From NCBI GenBank assembly GCA_029948255.1, contig JALIZF010001517.1, positions 101,001-165,000 on the forward strand: a DNA stretch of 64,000 nt. The letters are read 5' to 3'. The DNA is from Telmatactis stephensoni. Taxonomy: Eukaryota > Cnidaria > Anthozoa > Actiniaria > Isophelliidae. The notes beneath the pieces are model-generated. The model was not told where the DNA came from and searched no databases. It saw nothing but the letters and a program-made list of their open reading frames with translations. This document shows positions 36,392 through 48,391 of the stretch, piece after piece; position 1 is the stretch's first letter; the number at the start of each line of letters is the position of its first letter. The translations under genes and the position numbers were made by a program.

Positions 36392-37259
36392 CTACACGGG
36401 GCCGGGGTGGTCGTGGAGCGCACTTTTGAAGAAGACGAACGCGCAAGAAACAAGTCTGCCAAAATCAATGTATTTGTAGAGGTCAGGCCTCAAAATTAAT
36501 TCAACTTCTCTGGTTGCCCTACCCTCTCCACAGCCGACCACCATAGATGATTTTGAGGAGCCTTTTTTTCTGAGGTTTCGTGGGATACTCGTATTCTGCT
36601 TTGCCTGCTCAATTGCTTCAGCAGCTGTAAAGTTCTGATGGCTTAATTCTTTGTATACTGAGTCCCCAGAGAAAACACATTCATTATGAACTTCCACAAG
36701 GTCTTGCTCTTCTAGAACATCTAGAAAACTATCCATGTCAAAAGTCTTGTAGGAAATTTTACATGTGCTTGCCATATATCCAGGTTGCCCTCTGTGCGGT
36801 CTAGTTTGGTGCGAGTCAATTCTAACCCATCGACCTAAAAAATGAAAATTGAGAGTTTAATTATCATACGACATCATAATTATGATGCCGGGAATTATAC
36901 CACGCTTTATGCTTATGTATACTTGTCTCAAGCAGCGTGCTTTTGCAAAACAAAAATACTTCAAGTTTGAATGGTGTAAATATAGCTTACATACCTGGTA
37001 GACGGGGATGAAATACCCCGTTTATCCTTTCAACCAAGCCAGCTAGCCAAATTTTATATCGCTGGTATTCGTTGCTTGCTGATAAATCTTTGGGCAGCAG
37101 AAGTGAAGCAACTTTGGATTCCTGGTCTTTAAAAACTGGCACAAAGTTTACTAGATCAGAGTCCGGATGTTCTAATATCATGTGCTTCCTCAAGGTGTAC
37201 AAACTCTTGAACGTTTTAAAACAAAATGAACACTCGATTGTGTAAGTCACTGTAGCCAT
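36392..37259 (-). CDS. Two-exon C2H2 zinc-finger orphan protein
   Basis: Exon 1 runs from an ATG at 37259 to a GT donor near 36994. Exon 2 starts after an AG near 36836 and ends at the stop at 36392. Phases agree, giving roughly 235 residues. The N-terminus has one classical finger: C-x2-C in ECSFCFKTF and H-x4-H in LRKHMILEH. The rest has an invariant-looking YKIWLAGLVERINGVFHPR segment and a Ser/Lys-rich patch; I recognise no other domain. In the original arrangement this gene lay upstream of the Polinton scrap and element 2. The single finger suggests nucleic-acid binding, but function is unknown. The second exon also exists alone at 21949-22374. Confidence 0.55.
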
Positions 37260-37360
37260 GATTTCTCCAACGATGGCAACACAGCTCAGATTCGGATCAT
37301 ATTACGCTTACGTAGTTCATGAAGGTGAGTAGGATCGGGGGAATCAAAACGTGTTTCTTA

Positions 37361-37401
37361 AAAATCAGGTAAAGTTGATAAAAATCAGGTAAAGTTGATA
37401 A
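37361..37401. repeat. 20-bp direct duplication
   Basis: AAAATCAGGTAAAGTTGATA occurs twice in direct succession. No other feature is visible in 37260-37700 beyond a purine-rich tract near 37640-37700. Confidence 0.6.
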
Positions 37402-37748
37402 AGTTTCTCACGTCTGAGCGTGAGTGTGTGTGTTGACATGGATTTCTGATTAAAGAAAACATTTTTATCTGAATATGGCCGGATTACCCACAAATAAGTT
37501 GTATTGTCACATGTATCTAAGCCTGACAGGGGAAGGGACCGGGGAGAGTTTTGGTTGCACACTGTAACACTCAACTTGCTGGCCATGTCTCAACAATGTT
37601 CTGAAGGTTTTACGAAGTATTACTCTAGACCACACACTAAAGAGGAAAAGAGAAGGCAGAAAAAAAGAAAGGGAGAGAAGGAGAAAGAGAGAAAGATGTG
37701 TCAAGAAAATACGAAAAAATGAAATGAAAATGAAATCAAGAAGTTCCG

Positions 37749-38763
37749 TTGGAGACAACAAATTGCACACAAGATGAAAAGCCAAAAACTGGAGTGTCCA
37801 CGTCCATCATTAATTCTCATTCCTTGGATGTAGAAGCAAAGTCCGAAGAGCCTAGAGCAGTATTAGAAGGGACTATCCGCCATGAGAAGAACGACAATGG
37901 AGCAGAATTACATCGTAGCGCATCAAATGACCAAGCTCAAGTGGAGACTAAAAATTGCCCATCTAGCCATTCTCTAGACAAAAAAGCCGAAATCTGGATT
38001 GTCCACACTGTTATCTAGTCAAGAAAGCTCAGCCAAGCCTAGAACAGCATTAGAAGGGAAGACGATCGACAAACGCTGGCTAGAAAGGAATTCATTTGAA
38101 AATGAATCTGATTGTTACAGCAGAGGGAAACAGATGGTGATTCTTGCAAAGGAAGGCACAAACAAGCTCACTTATGAACCTCCTACATTTAAGAAACCTT
38201 CAGGGTCTAATTTCTTGAAGTGGCAGTATTGTCCTTTGCGGAAGAAGGAAGACTCAACAAATACAGTAAGAGAAGTTGATTACAACTTAATCTGCAGGAG
38301 TTCCGATGTCCCCATTGGAAGTGGAACGTTTGGAACTTGTTACATTGCCCAATATCGTGATATTAAAGTAGTAGTCAAAGTAATGAGAAAGAGAAACGAT
38401 TTGTTGACTGAGAAAGAGCGATGTAGGCTGGAAGTGCTTCATGAGGCCAAGGTAATCCATGTGCTTGGTGATCACCCAACCTACCTCTACTTCTGGTGGG
38501 AATTTGTTACTAATTTTTACATTAGCATCATATTATCTAGGACTGCAATGTCAAAGGACATGTCAAATTCGCAGCATATTTGCTTTATTTTTATCCAGGC
38601 ACAAACACAAAATATGTACCTTGCCATATGGCATCAAATGCCTAGCGAATATCAGAGCAAACATGATGTTTGGACAAAATTTGCTATATCGTGTATCTCA
38701 TCAACAAATTCCAACTCATGCATTCAATCCAATCCTCCCTTTTTATCAACCCCTCGATTTTAA
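37749..38763 (+). pseudogene. Protein-kinase N-lobe fragment with duplicated leader, frameshifted
   Basis: Two overlapping frames belong together. The first (37749-38018) holds a Ser/Glu-rich segment containing AKSEEPRAVLEG; a related AKPRTALEG follows in the second frame (37999 onward), so an internal repeat has been split by a 1-nt shift in an A-run near 37980. The second frame then has a kinase N-lobe: glycine loop GSGTFGTCYIAQY, the lysine in VVVKVM, and a likely helix-C Glu in EVLHEAKVIHVLGDHP. After 38477 the frame no longer looks like a kinase, although LPLLLVGICY in the next frame suggests another shift. No HRD or DFG motif was found. It is therefore a kinase remnant, or an exon whose partners lie elsewhere. 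Confidence 0.5.
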
Positions 38764-39060
38764 TCAACAAAAAGAAGAGATTTCATGATTATAAAAACCA
38801 CTTGTTAACTCTTTATTGAATTCAACATATGAATTAAGTATTTCATTGATGATTACTGTGATGTAAGAAATATTGACAATTTCGATCATTGGGTAGCTAG
38901 CAAATGTTTAAATGTAGTAATAGAAGAATAATTAAGAAACCATGTAGTGATAGATAAGAGTAATTCTTGTATTATATTGAATACTCTTTTTCAAGCAAAG
39001 AGAAATCACTCTAGCTTGCCATTAACAACAAAAACATTAAATAAATATATATAATATAAC

Positions 39061-39450
39061 CTAGGCCTCTACTACAGCCCAAGCAGGAGCATCATTTGGT
39101 TGCCCTCGGGATGACACTGCCCCCTCCTTTCTATCTAGTGTCATTGCTTGGCCTTTGGAGCTCTTTTTTCTTTCAATTCTTTTGTCAAGGCGCCTTATTA
39201 TTTGAGTAAGGTCTGGCTTTCTCCAGGCCAACCTCTTTTTTGACAATTTTTTTTTCTCTTATGTGCTGATGGCAGCTCATCGTCACTGCCACTTGAGCCC
39301 TCGCCATTTTCTCTTTCAGATAAGTCAGAAATAGACTCATCAGAGGAAATATATGCATTGTTTTTAAGGAGGGGCTGCACTTTCTTCTTTATTTCCTCTG
39401 TCAGGGAGGATGACTCTTTTAACGCCTTGAGTCTTTGCAAACGTTTCTGT
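39061..39450 (-). pseudogene. Basic C-terminal exon of an orphan (transposon-associated?) protein, frameshifted
   Basis: After a likely acceptor near 39450, the minus strand reads a Lys/Ser/Asp-rich linker (SDESISDLSERENGEGSSGS). It then changes frame at an A-run near 39240 into KKRLAWRKPDLTQIIRRLDK and continues to ...NDAPAWAVVEA and a stop. The pattern 'RxLxWRxxxLxxxxxxLDxxxxRKxS...DAPxWAV' recalls a short conserved tail I associate with cnidarian transposon-linked genes, without a named domain. The 1-nt shift suggests a dead copy, unless an intron of a few bases is hidden there. Confidence 0.4.
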
Positions 39451-40580
39451 AAAAGAAAACAAGAAAATAATCATATGTATTAGATAACATTAATAACCAC
39501 AGAATATTGATAAAAGCCTATTGTTTTGCCAGCTAGAGTGCAGCCAATAAACCTACGAAATCAACCTGTAATTGCAGTTACGCATAAGTACTGGTAACAC
39601 TTTCACGCTCATTCGCACATGCACTTTGCAGTAAATGCCAGTCAATTTACAGCCAAATTTCACGTCTTTCATAGTTTTATTGGCAGCACTCTAGCTTCAC
39701 AAACACAAGAAAACAGCTGGTGTAAAGCCTGGCAAAACATAACATTTAAACCAGGTTGATGTCTTTGTGCCTATGGTCACGTATTTTTACAATTTACTGC
39801 ATTTTTACTAGCTCCAAGAAGCTACAGTGAATGGTCATGTAGCAAAAAGTACATATATCATTGATCATGTAAGACGAGACAGAAAGGAATGTGCAAATCA
39901 CACGATCGCATTTTCCGGCAACTTCAATAATATTTTGGTGCGAGCTAGAACAACACACACGGCATCAGGTAAATTTACTGGGTTTATTTGCACATGTACC
40001 ACAAGAATGACTTAACATAATCACCGAGTTACCTGTAATCTTTCCAAAAACCATTTTTTCTGCACTATGTAAGAGATATTTACCAAAATGTGACCAAAAA
40101 AAGAGCCTACATTCATCAACAGATATCACAACAAAAAAAGAAATGTAGGAACTGCTTTTTCTGTTCTTATGATCAATGAAAGTACAATTAATAACTTTTA
40201 TCAGTAGCTTGTCAACAAAATTTCCTAAACCTCCATTTTTTAATGCTGAATTTTCATCATTATTTAGAAACTCGTCCATAAATGAAGCATTGAAGTGTGA
40301 GGACAAACGAACAATTTTTTTAATCAGTGAATAAGTGCCAAAAAACAATGCTTAAATGGAAAGACTACCTTTTCTGTTATGGTTTGTACAACACAGAAAA
40401 TGTAATAAACGCAATAATGTTGAGAAAAATCTGCATTTCTTGCAGCCATTGCCGTCTCCATGACCTATCAACGGTACCATTTATCTGGGCCCGCAGTTGG
40501 ACACTTAGTGGTCCTTTATACAAATGTTTAACTTCGCATGCGCGAACTAAGTTTCCGTTTTTTAATGCTTAGAAACAGCC

Positions 40581-41193
40581 GTGGCTATAGACTATCCTCA
40601 GACTTTCCTGACAAATCTTTTTATGTGCTCCAAAAGCACAGTCACTGCTGCCAGGGTACACTGTATTCTTTTTGGTAGAGGAGGGGTGCCCTCCCACATT
40701 TTAAAGTTTACACAGCGGTGTGTGTCTCAGGATGTCCTTGATGGACTTTCAGAGTTCCTTATTAGAGACAATGTGTCAAGACCATCATCATGCCCTAGTG
40801 TTGTTATAAACAATGAGGAGTGTCCTGTTCGCTATTGGCAAGATACCATCAAATCACTTGTTCAACAATATCTGTTGGAGTTTCCCAATGGTGTGAAGCG
40901 GACATACATTTATTCACACATCCCTGCAAATTTCAGACAAAATACAATGCTAGCAGGGTTATGCAACCTTTGTGAAGACTATTCTATTTTATTGCTATCT
41001 ACCTATTGAAGGGTATTCCAATTTTGCAGACCTGATTGAAATGGTAAAGAAACTCTCAGCTGAAGTGATAAAGGAAGACTTGAGGGGAACTATTCAAGAT
41101 ATACAGAAATTGCCAACGATATCTGAAGTCTACTTTTACAAATCAAGTAAGATTTGTCAGTTGTTGTGTACTGAATATTACTTAAGTTTATAG
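40581..41193 (+). pseudogene. Orphan coding region (RYWQD / RTYIYSHIPANFR motifs)
   Basis: A 142-codon frame (40581-41009) with RPSSCPSVV, CPVRYWQDTIKSLVQQYLLE and NTMLAGLCNLCEDY is followed, after about 28 out-of-frame bases near 40983-41010, by a second frame starting GYSNFADLIEMVKKLSAEV. The join looks like one protein interrupted by a small insertion or indel, since EDY-GYSNF reads naturally. There is no catalytic motif that I can name. The start is unclear; an acceptor-like CCTCAG lies at about 40603. Confidence 0.4.
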
Positions 41194-42562
41194 TCAAAGT
41201 AGAGTGGTTTTCAAAAACTTGTGAAACGGTTAAATAATGTAATGTTATTTACAGCACAACTTTGTAAGAAAATAATGGAACTAGGAGTTAGTTACACTAC
41301 ACTGTGTATAATTTAGTAACTATTTCACATGTTTATGAAAACCTTTACATTATGAAGTAATGGCTTCAATGAAAACTATTTTGTTTCAGATGTTTATGTA
41401 TATATACAACGGCGTGCAGAACCTGTTGAGACACTGTCCCAATTTTGGCCTTAATTAGCGAACCCTGTTTTATGCTCTCCCTTCCCCCCTCTCTCAATGT
41501 TGAGTAGGCCGGGGAGATTCCTGCTAGGTCCAACACTTGACCCAACAAACATTGTGTCGGGGGGAGGGGGATTCAGAATATATGGCTGTTCCACGACTTA
41601 CATGGTGGGTATAATATCAAAGAACGTCAATTTTAGGGCACAATGTCTCAACTATTCTGCACACCATCGTCTGAGACCTACAATATTAAATAACTAGAAA
41701 AAAATAATGCAATTAATTGGTGATTTTAATTAAATTTCCTTTAGTCAACAGTGACAACGTAATTGGATCTTCTAATTAAGCCTATTAAAACACCTAATCA
41801 AATCTCTTTTAGTAAACAGCGACAACGTGGGAAATTCTGAAGCGCTCTTCCTCACACATTCAGCTTTTAGTGCGATTCGACTTTTCTGATCATGTGCACT
41901 CATATTGGTATTTTGCATCATTACCCTTATTTCTATATGCAATTTCATTCGCCGCGCTTCTCAGTGAACCACAGCGCCTGTGCGGGTCTCACTCAAGAAC
42001 CTAGAAATCACAGTACATTTTTGTATACTGTACAATAATACTGTTCCTTGTCAGTTTACTAAACGAGAACCTAAATGTACACTCAAGTAATTTTTTTATC
42101 TCTTCCCTTAAATGTTTAATTTGAAAGAAGTGCCATAGTAATATTAAGAAATCAGTAATAATGGTACAATTCTTGCAAAGCAAAAAACGTTTTTTTGTTT
42201 TATTAGAAAAGGAACTTACAAATTAGTTACGTAAGCTTATAATAGTCGTAGCTTAACCAGTCAGTTCAACCTGTTTCTCAAGGACCTCTACACGGTATGG
42301 AACGTGGTTGCCTTTGCATATAAGGAAGCCTTGTGTCTTAGCTATATTACAAATGTTTACTGGAAAGAAACTTTCACATATACAAACGAAGATGAGTTGC
42401 TTACATTGGCTTAATGTTTTCTCTAATTGTGACTGATCGAGTCCGCAATTTGGCATTTTTAACGTGCGAATAAAAGGACAACAGAATGGGATTTTCTGTA
42501 CTGTAGTAACTTTGAGTAATGCCCCTGCTGTGTCCAGGTGTTCAAGAGACTTCCAATCTATC
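41194..42562. other. Gene-free AT-rich stretch
   Basis: No convincing coding sequence, inverted repeat or tandem repeat seen. Short frames at 41366-41548, 41497-41697, 42001-42183 and 42253-42456 lack recognisable motifs. Confidence 0.5.
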
Positions 42563-43081
42563 TCAAAAAGCCTTTGAAAAAAACCGATCTGTCCACTCTG
42601 AACTGCATTTGAGACTTCTTATAGTACAGGAGAAACGTCGTAAAACAAAGGCGAAGGTGTCATCGGTGCTAGTCTTGAAAAAGTTCAAGTTTTCAATGTT
42701 TGCACTCCATTTCAAAATTCGTCTGATCACCTTCTGATCTATTGATGTAAGTTCAAGGTCTAAGCATTTCAAATCTTTTAAGTTCCCCACCCTACTGGCC
42801 TTGGCAAGGCATGAGCCCGTTATCATAAAGCAGTTAAACAGTGATACTCTCCATATGTGTGTTGTTTTTTGTAATAGTTTCTCCATTTCAGTGTCTGTCA
42901 TTTTCCAACAATTGTCTAACAAGACATCATTTGTGAGAACGGGTAGGCTCAGAATTGAGTTCCATCCCTTGCACACTCTCTTTAAGTGCAGTCGTTTGTT
43001 AAACGGAACAAATGAAAAAATCAATACAAGCACATGGGGGCATGTTAGCAGCTCAGTCATAGCGATGTTTTCCATTTTCAT
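42563..43081 (-). CDS. Short F-box protein with leucine-rich-repeat remnants
   Basis: A 172-residue single-exon frame from ATG 43081. Residues about 10-55 fit an F-box: LTCPHVLVLIFSFVP, then LKRVCKGWNSILSLPVL. The rest has leucine-rich-repeat spacing (LKDLKCLDLELTSI, WSANIENLNFF, IRSLKCSSEW). Known family role: F-box proteins bind SKP1 and recruit substrates to cullin-RING ubiquitin ligases. Here the repeat domain is short (about two to three repeats), so the gene may be truncated or have a downstream exon. No upstream partner gene is evident. Confidence 0.6.
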   Translation of the reverse strand: MKMENIAMTELLTCPHVLVLIFSFVPFNKRLHLKRVCKGWNSILSLPVLTNDVLLDNCWKMTDTEMEKLLQKTTHIWRVSLFNCFMITGSCLAKASRVGNLKDLKCLDLELTSIDQKVIRRILKWSANIENLNFFKTSTDDTFAFVLRRFSCTIRSLKCSSEWTDRFFSKAF

Positions 43082-43851
43082 TGAGTTAATGCCATATAGC
43101 TTCCTGTTTAATCACACTTTTCACTATCAAATCCCAAATGCTTACCGGAAACACGTCATCTGATAATTACCGCAGTTGCTTACGCAAGCTCGCTAACCCA
43201 GACATCATTGAAATACCATTCTGGAGAGTTTCTGGACAGATTCTCAGTCACATGCGTCGACAAGAATTTTCAATAAGTTGATACCCGGCGTTCATTGACT
43301 AGTCTCACTAGTTCAACCGAGGCAATGGCAAGCTCACAACCCATTGTGTTGGGTCAGGGCTGCTATAAGAGTTAGACGCTTCAACCATTATCCAATTTCA
43401 CTTTGTGCCTTCTCACTCCGGTGCATGCAGGCAAAAAAAAGGGGTATATAGCTGTGGCAACCCACAAAGACGCGGTTAAACTCGGCGAAATGACAAGGGA
43501 TCCAGTTGAATTGCAAAGATGGGGCCTACAACGGTTAGTAAGATATAACTATACTATAACTTCGACTACTAGCTGCTACATTTGTGCTAACTTATACAAA
43601 TTGTCTGGATTACTACCATGCATATTCTAAAAGCCATGTGAACATGGCTTGAAGTAGCAGTATCGTCTAACTTTCTTTGCGATGCACATGTTTATTGTTA
43701 TTATTAATTTCACCGGGAAGTTGTTATTAATAGTATAGATTATAATACATGTTGGGTTTCGTTAGCGGCAGAGTTAAGGCCCTGTGCACGCTGTTGGTGT
43801 ACAAAAGTGTATCATTTTTTCTAACGCTACGTTTTGTTGATTTTTTATAAG

Positions 43852-44010
43852 TAATAGCATGGCTATTTCGGTTGATTAGTGATTAAATGTCCCCGAAGCC
43901 GAGGGAGGTTTAGTGGAAGTCCCAAGGCCGTAGGCCGAGGGACTTTTACTAAACCTCCCGAGGCTGAGGGGACATTTAATCACTAATCAACCGAAATAGC
44001 CATGCTATTA
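43852..44010. repeat. 159-bp near-perfect palindrome
   Basis: The left arm TAATAGCATGGCTATTTCGG is mirrored by CCGAAATAGCCATGCTATTA at the right end. The arms run almost to the centre (CCCAAGGCCGTAGGCC). It would form a long hairpin or cruciform and is probably a MITE. Confidence 0.85.
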
Positions 44011-44585
44011 CTTTGTAATAGTATGGTTGCCGAGGAAGTATATGGGAAAACTAGAACGATTTGGACCATGTAACAAGTTACAAACGAATAAATTAAAAGT
44101 GCTGTTATTACTCTAGGGAACTCTATTTAGACACTATCACTCAACCAGAACAGTACAAAACTAGTGCAAGAAAGACCAAACACAAAGAAAACAATGCCTC
44201 ATTACAACTGCACTTGTCTGACTAGTTATTTATATTCACCAAATAGATCTAATATTTTATGCTTTTAGTGTTTGCACTCTACTGCATTTTAGTATAAAAA
44301 GAGAGTTTTGAGTAACGTATTCGCAGCACAAGTATGGCAGAGCAGCTATTATTTAAATAAAAAAAGTTGTGTGATAACATTGTCGTGCCACGCATGCGCA
44401 AGATTATTTCAGTCCATTCCAAATGTGACAAGCATGCTCAATAGTATTGTAATCCATCCCACATGGTTTAGACTACACTGAAAGGTGACTTGAAGCTAAT
44501 TTGCATAATTCAAGTACTGCTAGCTGCGGATGTGTCCTCAAGAAATTTCTCAGGGACGTATCCATAGCTGGACCTCTTGCATAAA

Positions 44586-44726
44586 CATGAGGTACGATTA
44601 GTTACCAATCTTACCTCATGTTTTATGCATTAGGTACGATTAGTTACTAATCGTACCTCATGCTTATGCATGAGGTACGATTAGTTACTAATCGTACCTA
44701 ATGCTTATGCATGAGGTTCGATTAGT
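44586..44726. repeat. Tandem array of ~42-bp palindromic units
   Basis: Three to four units, each with GAGGTACGATTAGTTACTAA and its own inverse TTAGTAACTAATCGTACCTC, separated by ATGCTTATGCAT. Each unit is a palindrome and the whole is a tandem repeat. Confidence 0.85.
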
Positions 44727-45131
44727 AGCAGTGAGGGGGCATTTAGCCATTAAATGCTCCTCTCGGAACAATAGAATCCGAGGCAGTCATGCTATTACTT
44801 CACAAATACGAAGTATTTTCAAACAAAATTACACACGAAGAAATAATAGCCCATGTGCAGCCCAGTCGCAAATTTTGTTGTTTATAACAACGAGAAATGA
44901 ATATTTCAGAGAATAAAGAAGATCCGATGTCGAAATTTTGTCGAAAATTTCAAGGGATCGAACTTGTAAAATTTAATCTTAAAATGTACTTTTCTCAATT
45001 TGGATGGGTATTTTGGTGCACATGAAATTCTCTACAATTCTGAAGAATTCCAGTACAAAAGGTTTTATAGTTATGGAGAAAAGAAAAGAAAAGTAGCGTT
45101 AGAATGGTTTAAAAAATAGCGGAGAAAATAG

Positions 45132-45335
45132 GCACGTAACTTTTCGTGCCTAACGCGCGTTTATATGCACCATTTCGTGCCTTGAGAAGTACTCGATGTC
45201 ACCTCATTCGGTGCCTTCAAAACAGTCGAGCGCATGATTTCTTTCCTTATCGTGCCCTGACCAGCTCGCAATACTGCTTCATTTCGTGCCTATTTTCAAC
45301 AGCTGACCGCTTGATTTCGTGCCTTGATCAAGCGC
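45132..45335 (+). repeat. Dispersed short repeat TTTCGTGCCT
   Basis: The decamer TTTCGTGCCT or close variants (TTTTCGTGCCT, TTCGGTGCCT, TATCGTGCCC) recurs about six times at irregular 20-45 bp spacing. It may be an eroded minisatellite. No coding function is evident. Confidence 0.45.
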
Positions 45336-45804
45336 CTGAATTGTTCCTAATAATAATTTATTACGCTCAACTCATTTTGTGTTCTTATTGTTTTTCACGG
45401 CGATCAATCCGGATTGTCTTGTTTTTCTCCATTTAAAGTATATTACTGCTTTGAACAAAGCTTGATGTCAAAAGCTACATGTACTCGCAAGAAAGCTTTT
45501 GAGATTTAATACTGAATAAATAAGTAGCGTCTAATTCGCAATACTGAACACTAACATTTCTTTCCTTTTTATCCACCATACTATGAAATCTACATTTATG
45601 TAGATTTATGTATGTGTAAATTATTTATACTGCATACTAATTCTGTGTTGAATTAAATATTTTGGAAATAATTAATCAATTTGTTGTTTTCATCACAGGA
45701 TTTGAGGCAGTGATCAGTTTAGAAGATAGAAAAAGTTGGGAGGTAGTCGTTCGAAGATCAAGAAGACATATTCAGCATATCTGTAGAACAATCAATTAGA
45801 AACG

Positions 45805-47209
45805 GCAAAACTTTTCCGTGGACAAGCATGTCATCTAATTGACAGACAACTCCTGGAAGTCCCTCAAGGATCCTCTGCATGGTCTTTTGAAAATGTTCTG
45901 GAGCAGACGAGATTCCGAAGGGAAGTCGTTTGTAACAATAGCGTCCCCAGGGAGTTATAAAGGTAGTAATTGCTTTTGACTTTTCCCCAAGCTTACGCTG
46001 CCAAAATCCAGAGTTTGCATCCAGTTTTGAACATACATTGGCCCCGGCTAGGTTTGCTAGGGTTTCTTCCGTCGTTGGCATTTGGTGTACTTCCCTCATG
46101 ATCGCTTCGTTAAGTCGAACAAAGTCGCCACAGATGCGCACTTTTCCGTTCTCTTTGGGTACCACGACCATGGGCGAGCACCAGTCAGTCGGACCGTCCA
46201 CCTTCTCGATGACGTCCAACTGTTCCATTCTGTCCAGTTCGTTTTTTACACGATCACGTAGCGGGATTGGAATCCTTCGCGGTGTCGTTAAGTTGAAAGG
46301 TTTAATATCCGGTTTTAAAGTAATTTCATATTCTCCGTCCATACATCCTATTCCCGTAAATAATTTCGGAAACTGTTGTTTTACGTCGCGTGTGTCAGTC
46401 ATTGACACAGCTTCCACTCTCGTTATTCCGCCAAGCGCCGTAGACGCGGCTCTACTCAAAAGTGGTGTCTCGAGGTCTTTGATTACGTAGATCTCTCCTT
46501 TCGTAGTCTTTCCGTTGAGCTTTAACGTAGCTTCGATCACTCCAAGGCACTTCATATGCGTCCGACATGGACCATACAGTCTTTTATTGGTGTCACGCAA
46601 CGGATAAGATGACAACAAAGTTTTATATATGTCATCACCTACAACCGTCACGTCAGCACCGCTATCGAGCTTAAACTCGATCACAACATTATTCACTTTG
46701 ACCTTTGACCTCCACGCTTTTTGTTCTCCCTCGGAGATTTCACCGAAAAAATACTCTTCCTCGCTTTCCGGTTATGCTTCAACAGAATTCACCTTAGCAG
46801 ATTTACACATTTTGGCAAAATGTCCTTTACGTTTACACTTGTGGCACAAAACATCCTTTGCAGGACATTGGTTTTGTTTGTGGTTTGAGTTACCACAGCG
46901 TTGACAGACTTTTGGTTCACATGTGGTCTGTTGGTGATCTGCGTGTCTAGCGATACGCTGTTGCTGTAATTGTCAGCTTCGCTCTTCTTAAACGTGAAAC
47001 TCTTCATTATTCCGTCTGCTTCTTCGCCCATTGTGTAAAGCAATGTGTTCACTTGTTGATTACCTTACATTAAGTGAAGACCAGAGGCTATCCGATACCG
47101 ATCAAAACGTTGAATACATTTAACCCATCCTTCGGGCTTTCGAAAGCCAAATTGACTTGGTGGTTTGATTTGTGTGTTAGTAGCCATCGTCTAGAGTCTT
47201 CTGACACCA
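45805..47209 (-). pseudogene. Truncated Ty3/gypsy gag-pol
   Basis: Read on minus: a gag start at 47187 just after a primer-binding-like TGGTGTCAGAAG, an early TAA at 47067-47065, two zinc knuckles (CQRCGNSNH..., CHKCKRKGHF) around 46910-46800, a second TAA at 46774-46772, a protease motif (LDSGADVTVV) and the first half of reverse transcriptase (ICGDFVRLNEAI, FGISSAPEHFQ, QLDDML). Coding similarity stops near 45805. No RNase H, integrase or 3' LTR follows. Stops and truncation make it inactive. Confidence 0.8.
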
Positions 47210-47379
47210 TGTAATATTAGGGTAAATACTAATGCTGGTTCACATTCACTTAACACACGACTGATCAGGACGACTACACGACTCAAGTAACTTTAATGTA
47301 TCAAGTATCACAGGTCAATATGTACAATGAATAATAAGAGATATAACATTACCATAAAGCTGATATCACAACTATCACA
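47210..47379 (-). repeat. Probable 5' LTR of the gypsy fragment
   Basis: On minus it begins TGTGATAGTTGTGATATC and ends TAATATTACA directly before the TGGTGTCAG primer site, which gives the TG...CA ends expected of an LTR. With no 3' LTR to compare, its boundaries are inferred. Confidence 0.55.
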
Positions 47380-48340
47380 CTTTAATAGTCAAATTTTGAT
47401 TCATGGGTTTATTGCCTTCATTCTAAATTATTTTATGGTTTTAGTGTTTGCACTCTAACAGCTACTATTCTAAAACAAATGTATACTTTTGGAACGCATC
47501 ACAGTTGTTCCATTTCAAGCCAACACCAGAGAATTGTCCGATGACGAAAGATCCATCTGGGGCAGGACATTCAACCTGTTGCTTAGAAAGGTTTCAGCTT
47601 GTGTCGGGGAGGTCATAAAGCTTGGTTTTCAGATAAAAAACCCTGAAGGTATCTCCTTCTTCAAGGAATGTTTACATATTACGAAGGGCGAACTTCAAAT
47701 ATCCAATCAAAAACGCCAGGAATGCCAGGATCGCCTGGCCACAATGTGTGCAGTTGTGCTGTTCGCAGCAAGACAGGTAAGAAACTAACACATGTTGCAG
47801 TCATTATCTGTGCAGCCTATATAAAAGCACAACACAACGACCGATGTATGATATGAACAAATCATTTTTACAATTACAATTATCATTATCATTAGAGGCA
47901 GGAACTTGAATAGAACAAAATAGTACTAAATTATGCCAATTTCTATGTTTTCTATTGTTTAATTAATGCTATGTAGTAGTAATTAATACTATTTTTTGAC
48001 AGATTAGAGTGAAGTCATTAAACCCGTTACAAAATTTGGCTACTTAAAGTGTGATGGTCAAATAGACACAAAAGGAATAATGCAATTAGAGCATACTAAG
48101 GTGTATTAGCGTAATATCTGTTTCACCGCAGTTTTTTGGACTTCACTCTAACTGCATTTATTATTATTTATTTATTATCATCATTATCATGATTGTTATC
48201 ATCATTATTATGCAGTATAAAAACGTCTGGATGCTATATGTATAAGCTAGGTGACCTATCTACATGACAGGATTAAAATAGCTACTTACAAATTAAGCAT
48301 TAAAAAAACCTTTACAATTTTAAGCAAATAAGTAGAAAAG

Positions 48341-48391
48341 TTATAATAATAATAATAATATTATTCATTATTATTATTATTATTATTATTT
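48341..48391. repeat. (AAT)n/(ATT)n inverted microsatellite
   Basis: An AAT run is followed by an ATT run, making a simple-sequence hairpin. Confidence 0.8.

Larger units (their letters stand above)
22384..36817. repeat. Tandem segmental duplication, copy 2 (14,434 bp)
   Basis: Direct repeat of 7912-22374. Relative to copy 1 it lacks 35 bp in the left inverted repeat of the nested Kolobok-like element (near 29918) and 1 bp near 30772. It gains 8 bp at the intron 2 acceptor of the transposase pseudogene (near 29430). All gene-breaking mutations of copy 1 are present here too. Confidence 0.95.

Noticed and set aside
46038..46490. 150-codon plus-strand frame
   Set aside because: Antisense shadow of the gypsy protease and reverse transcriptase region.
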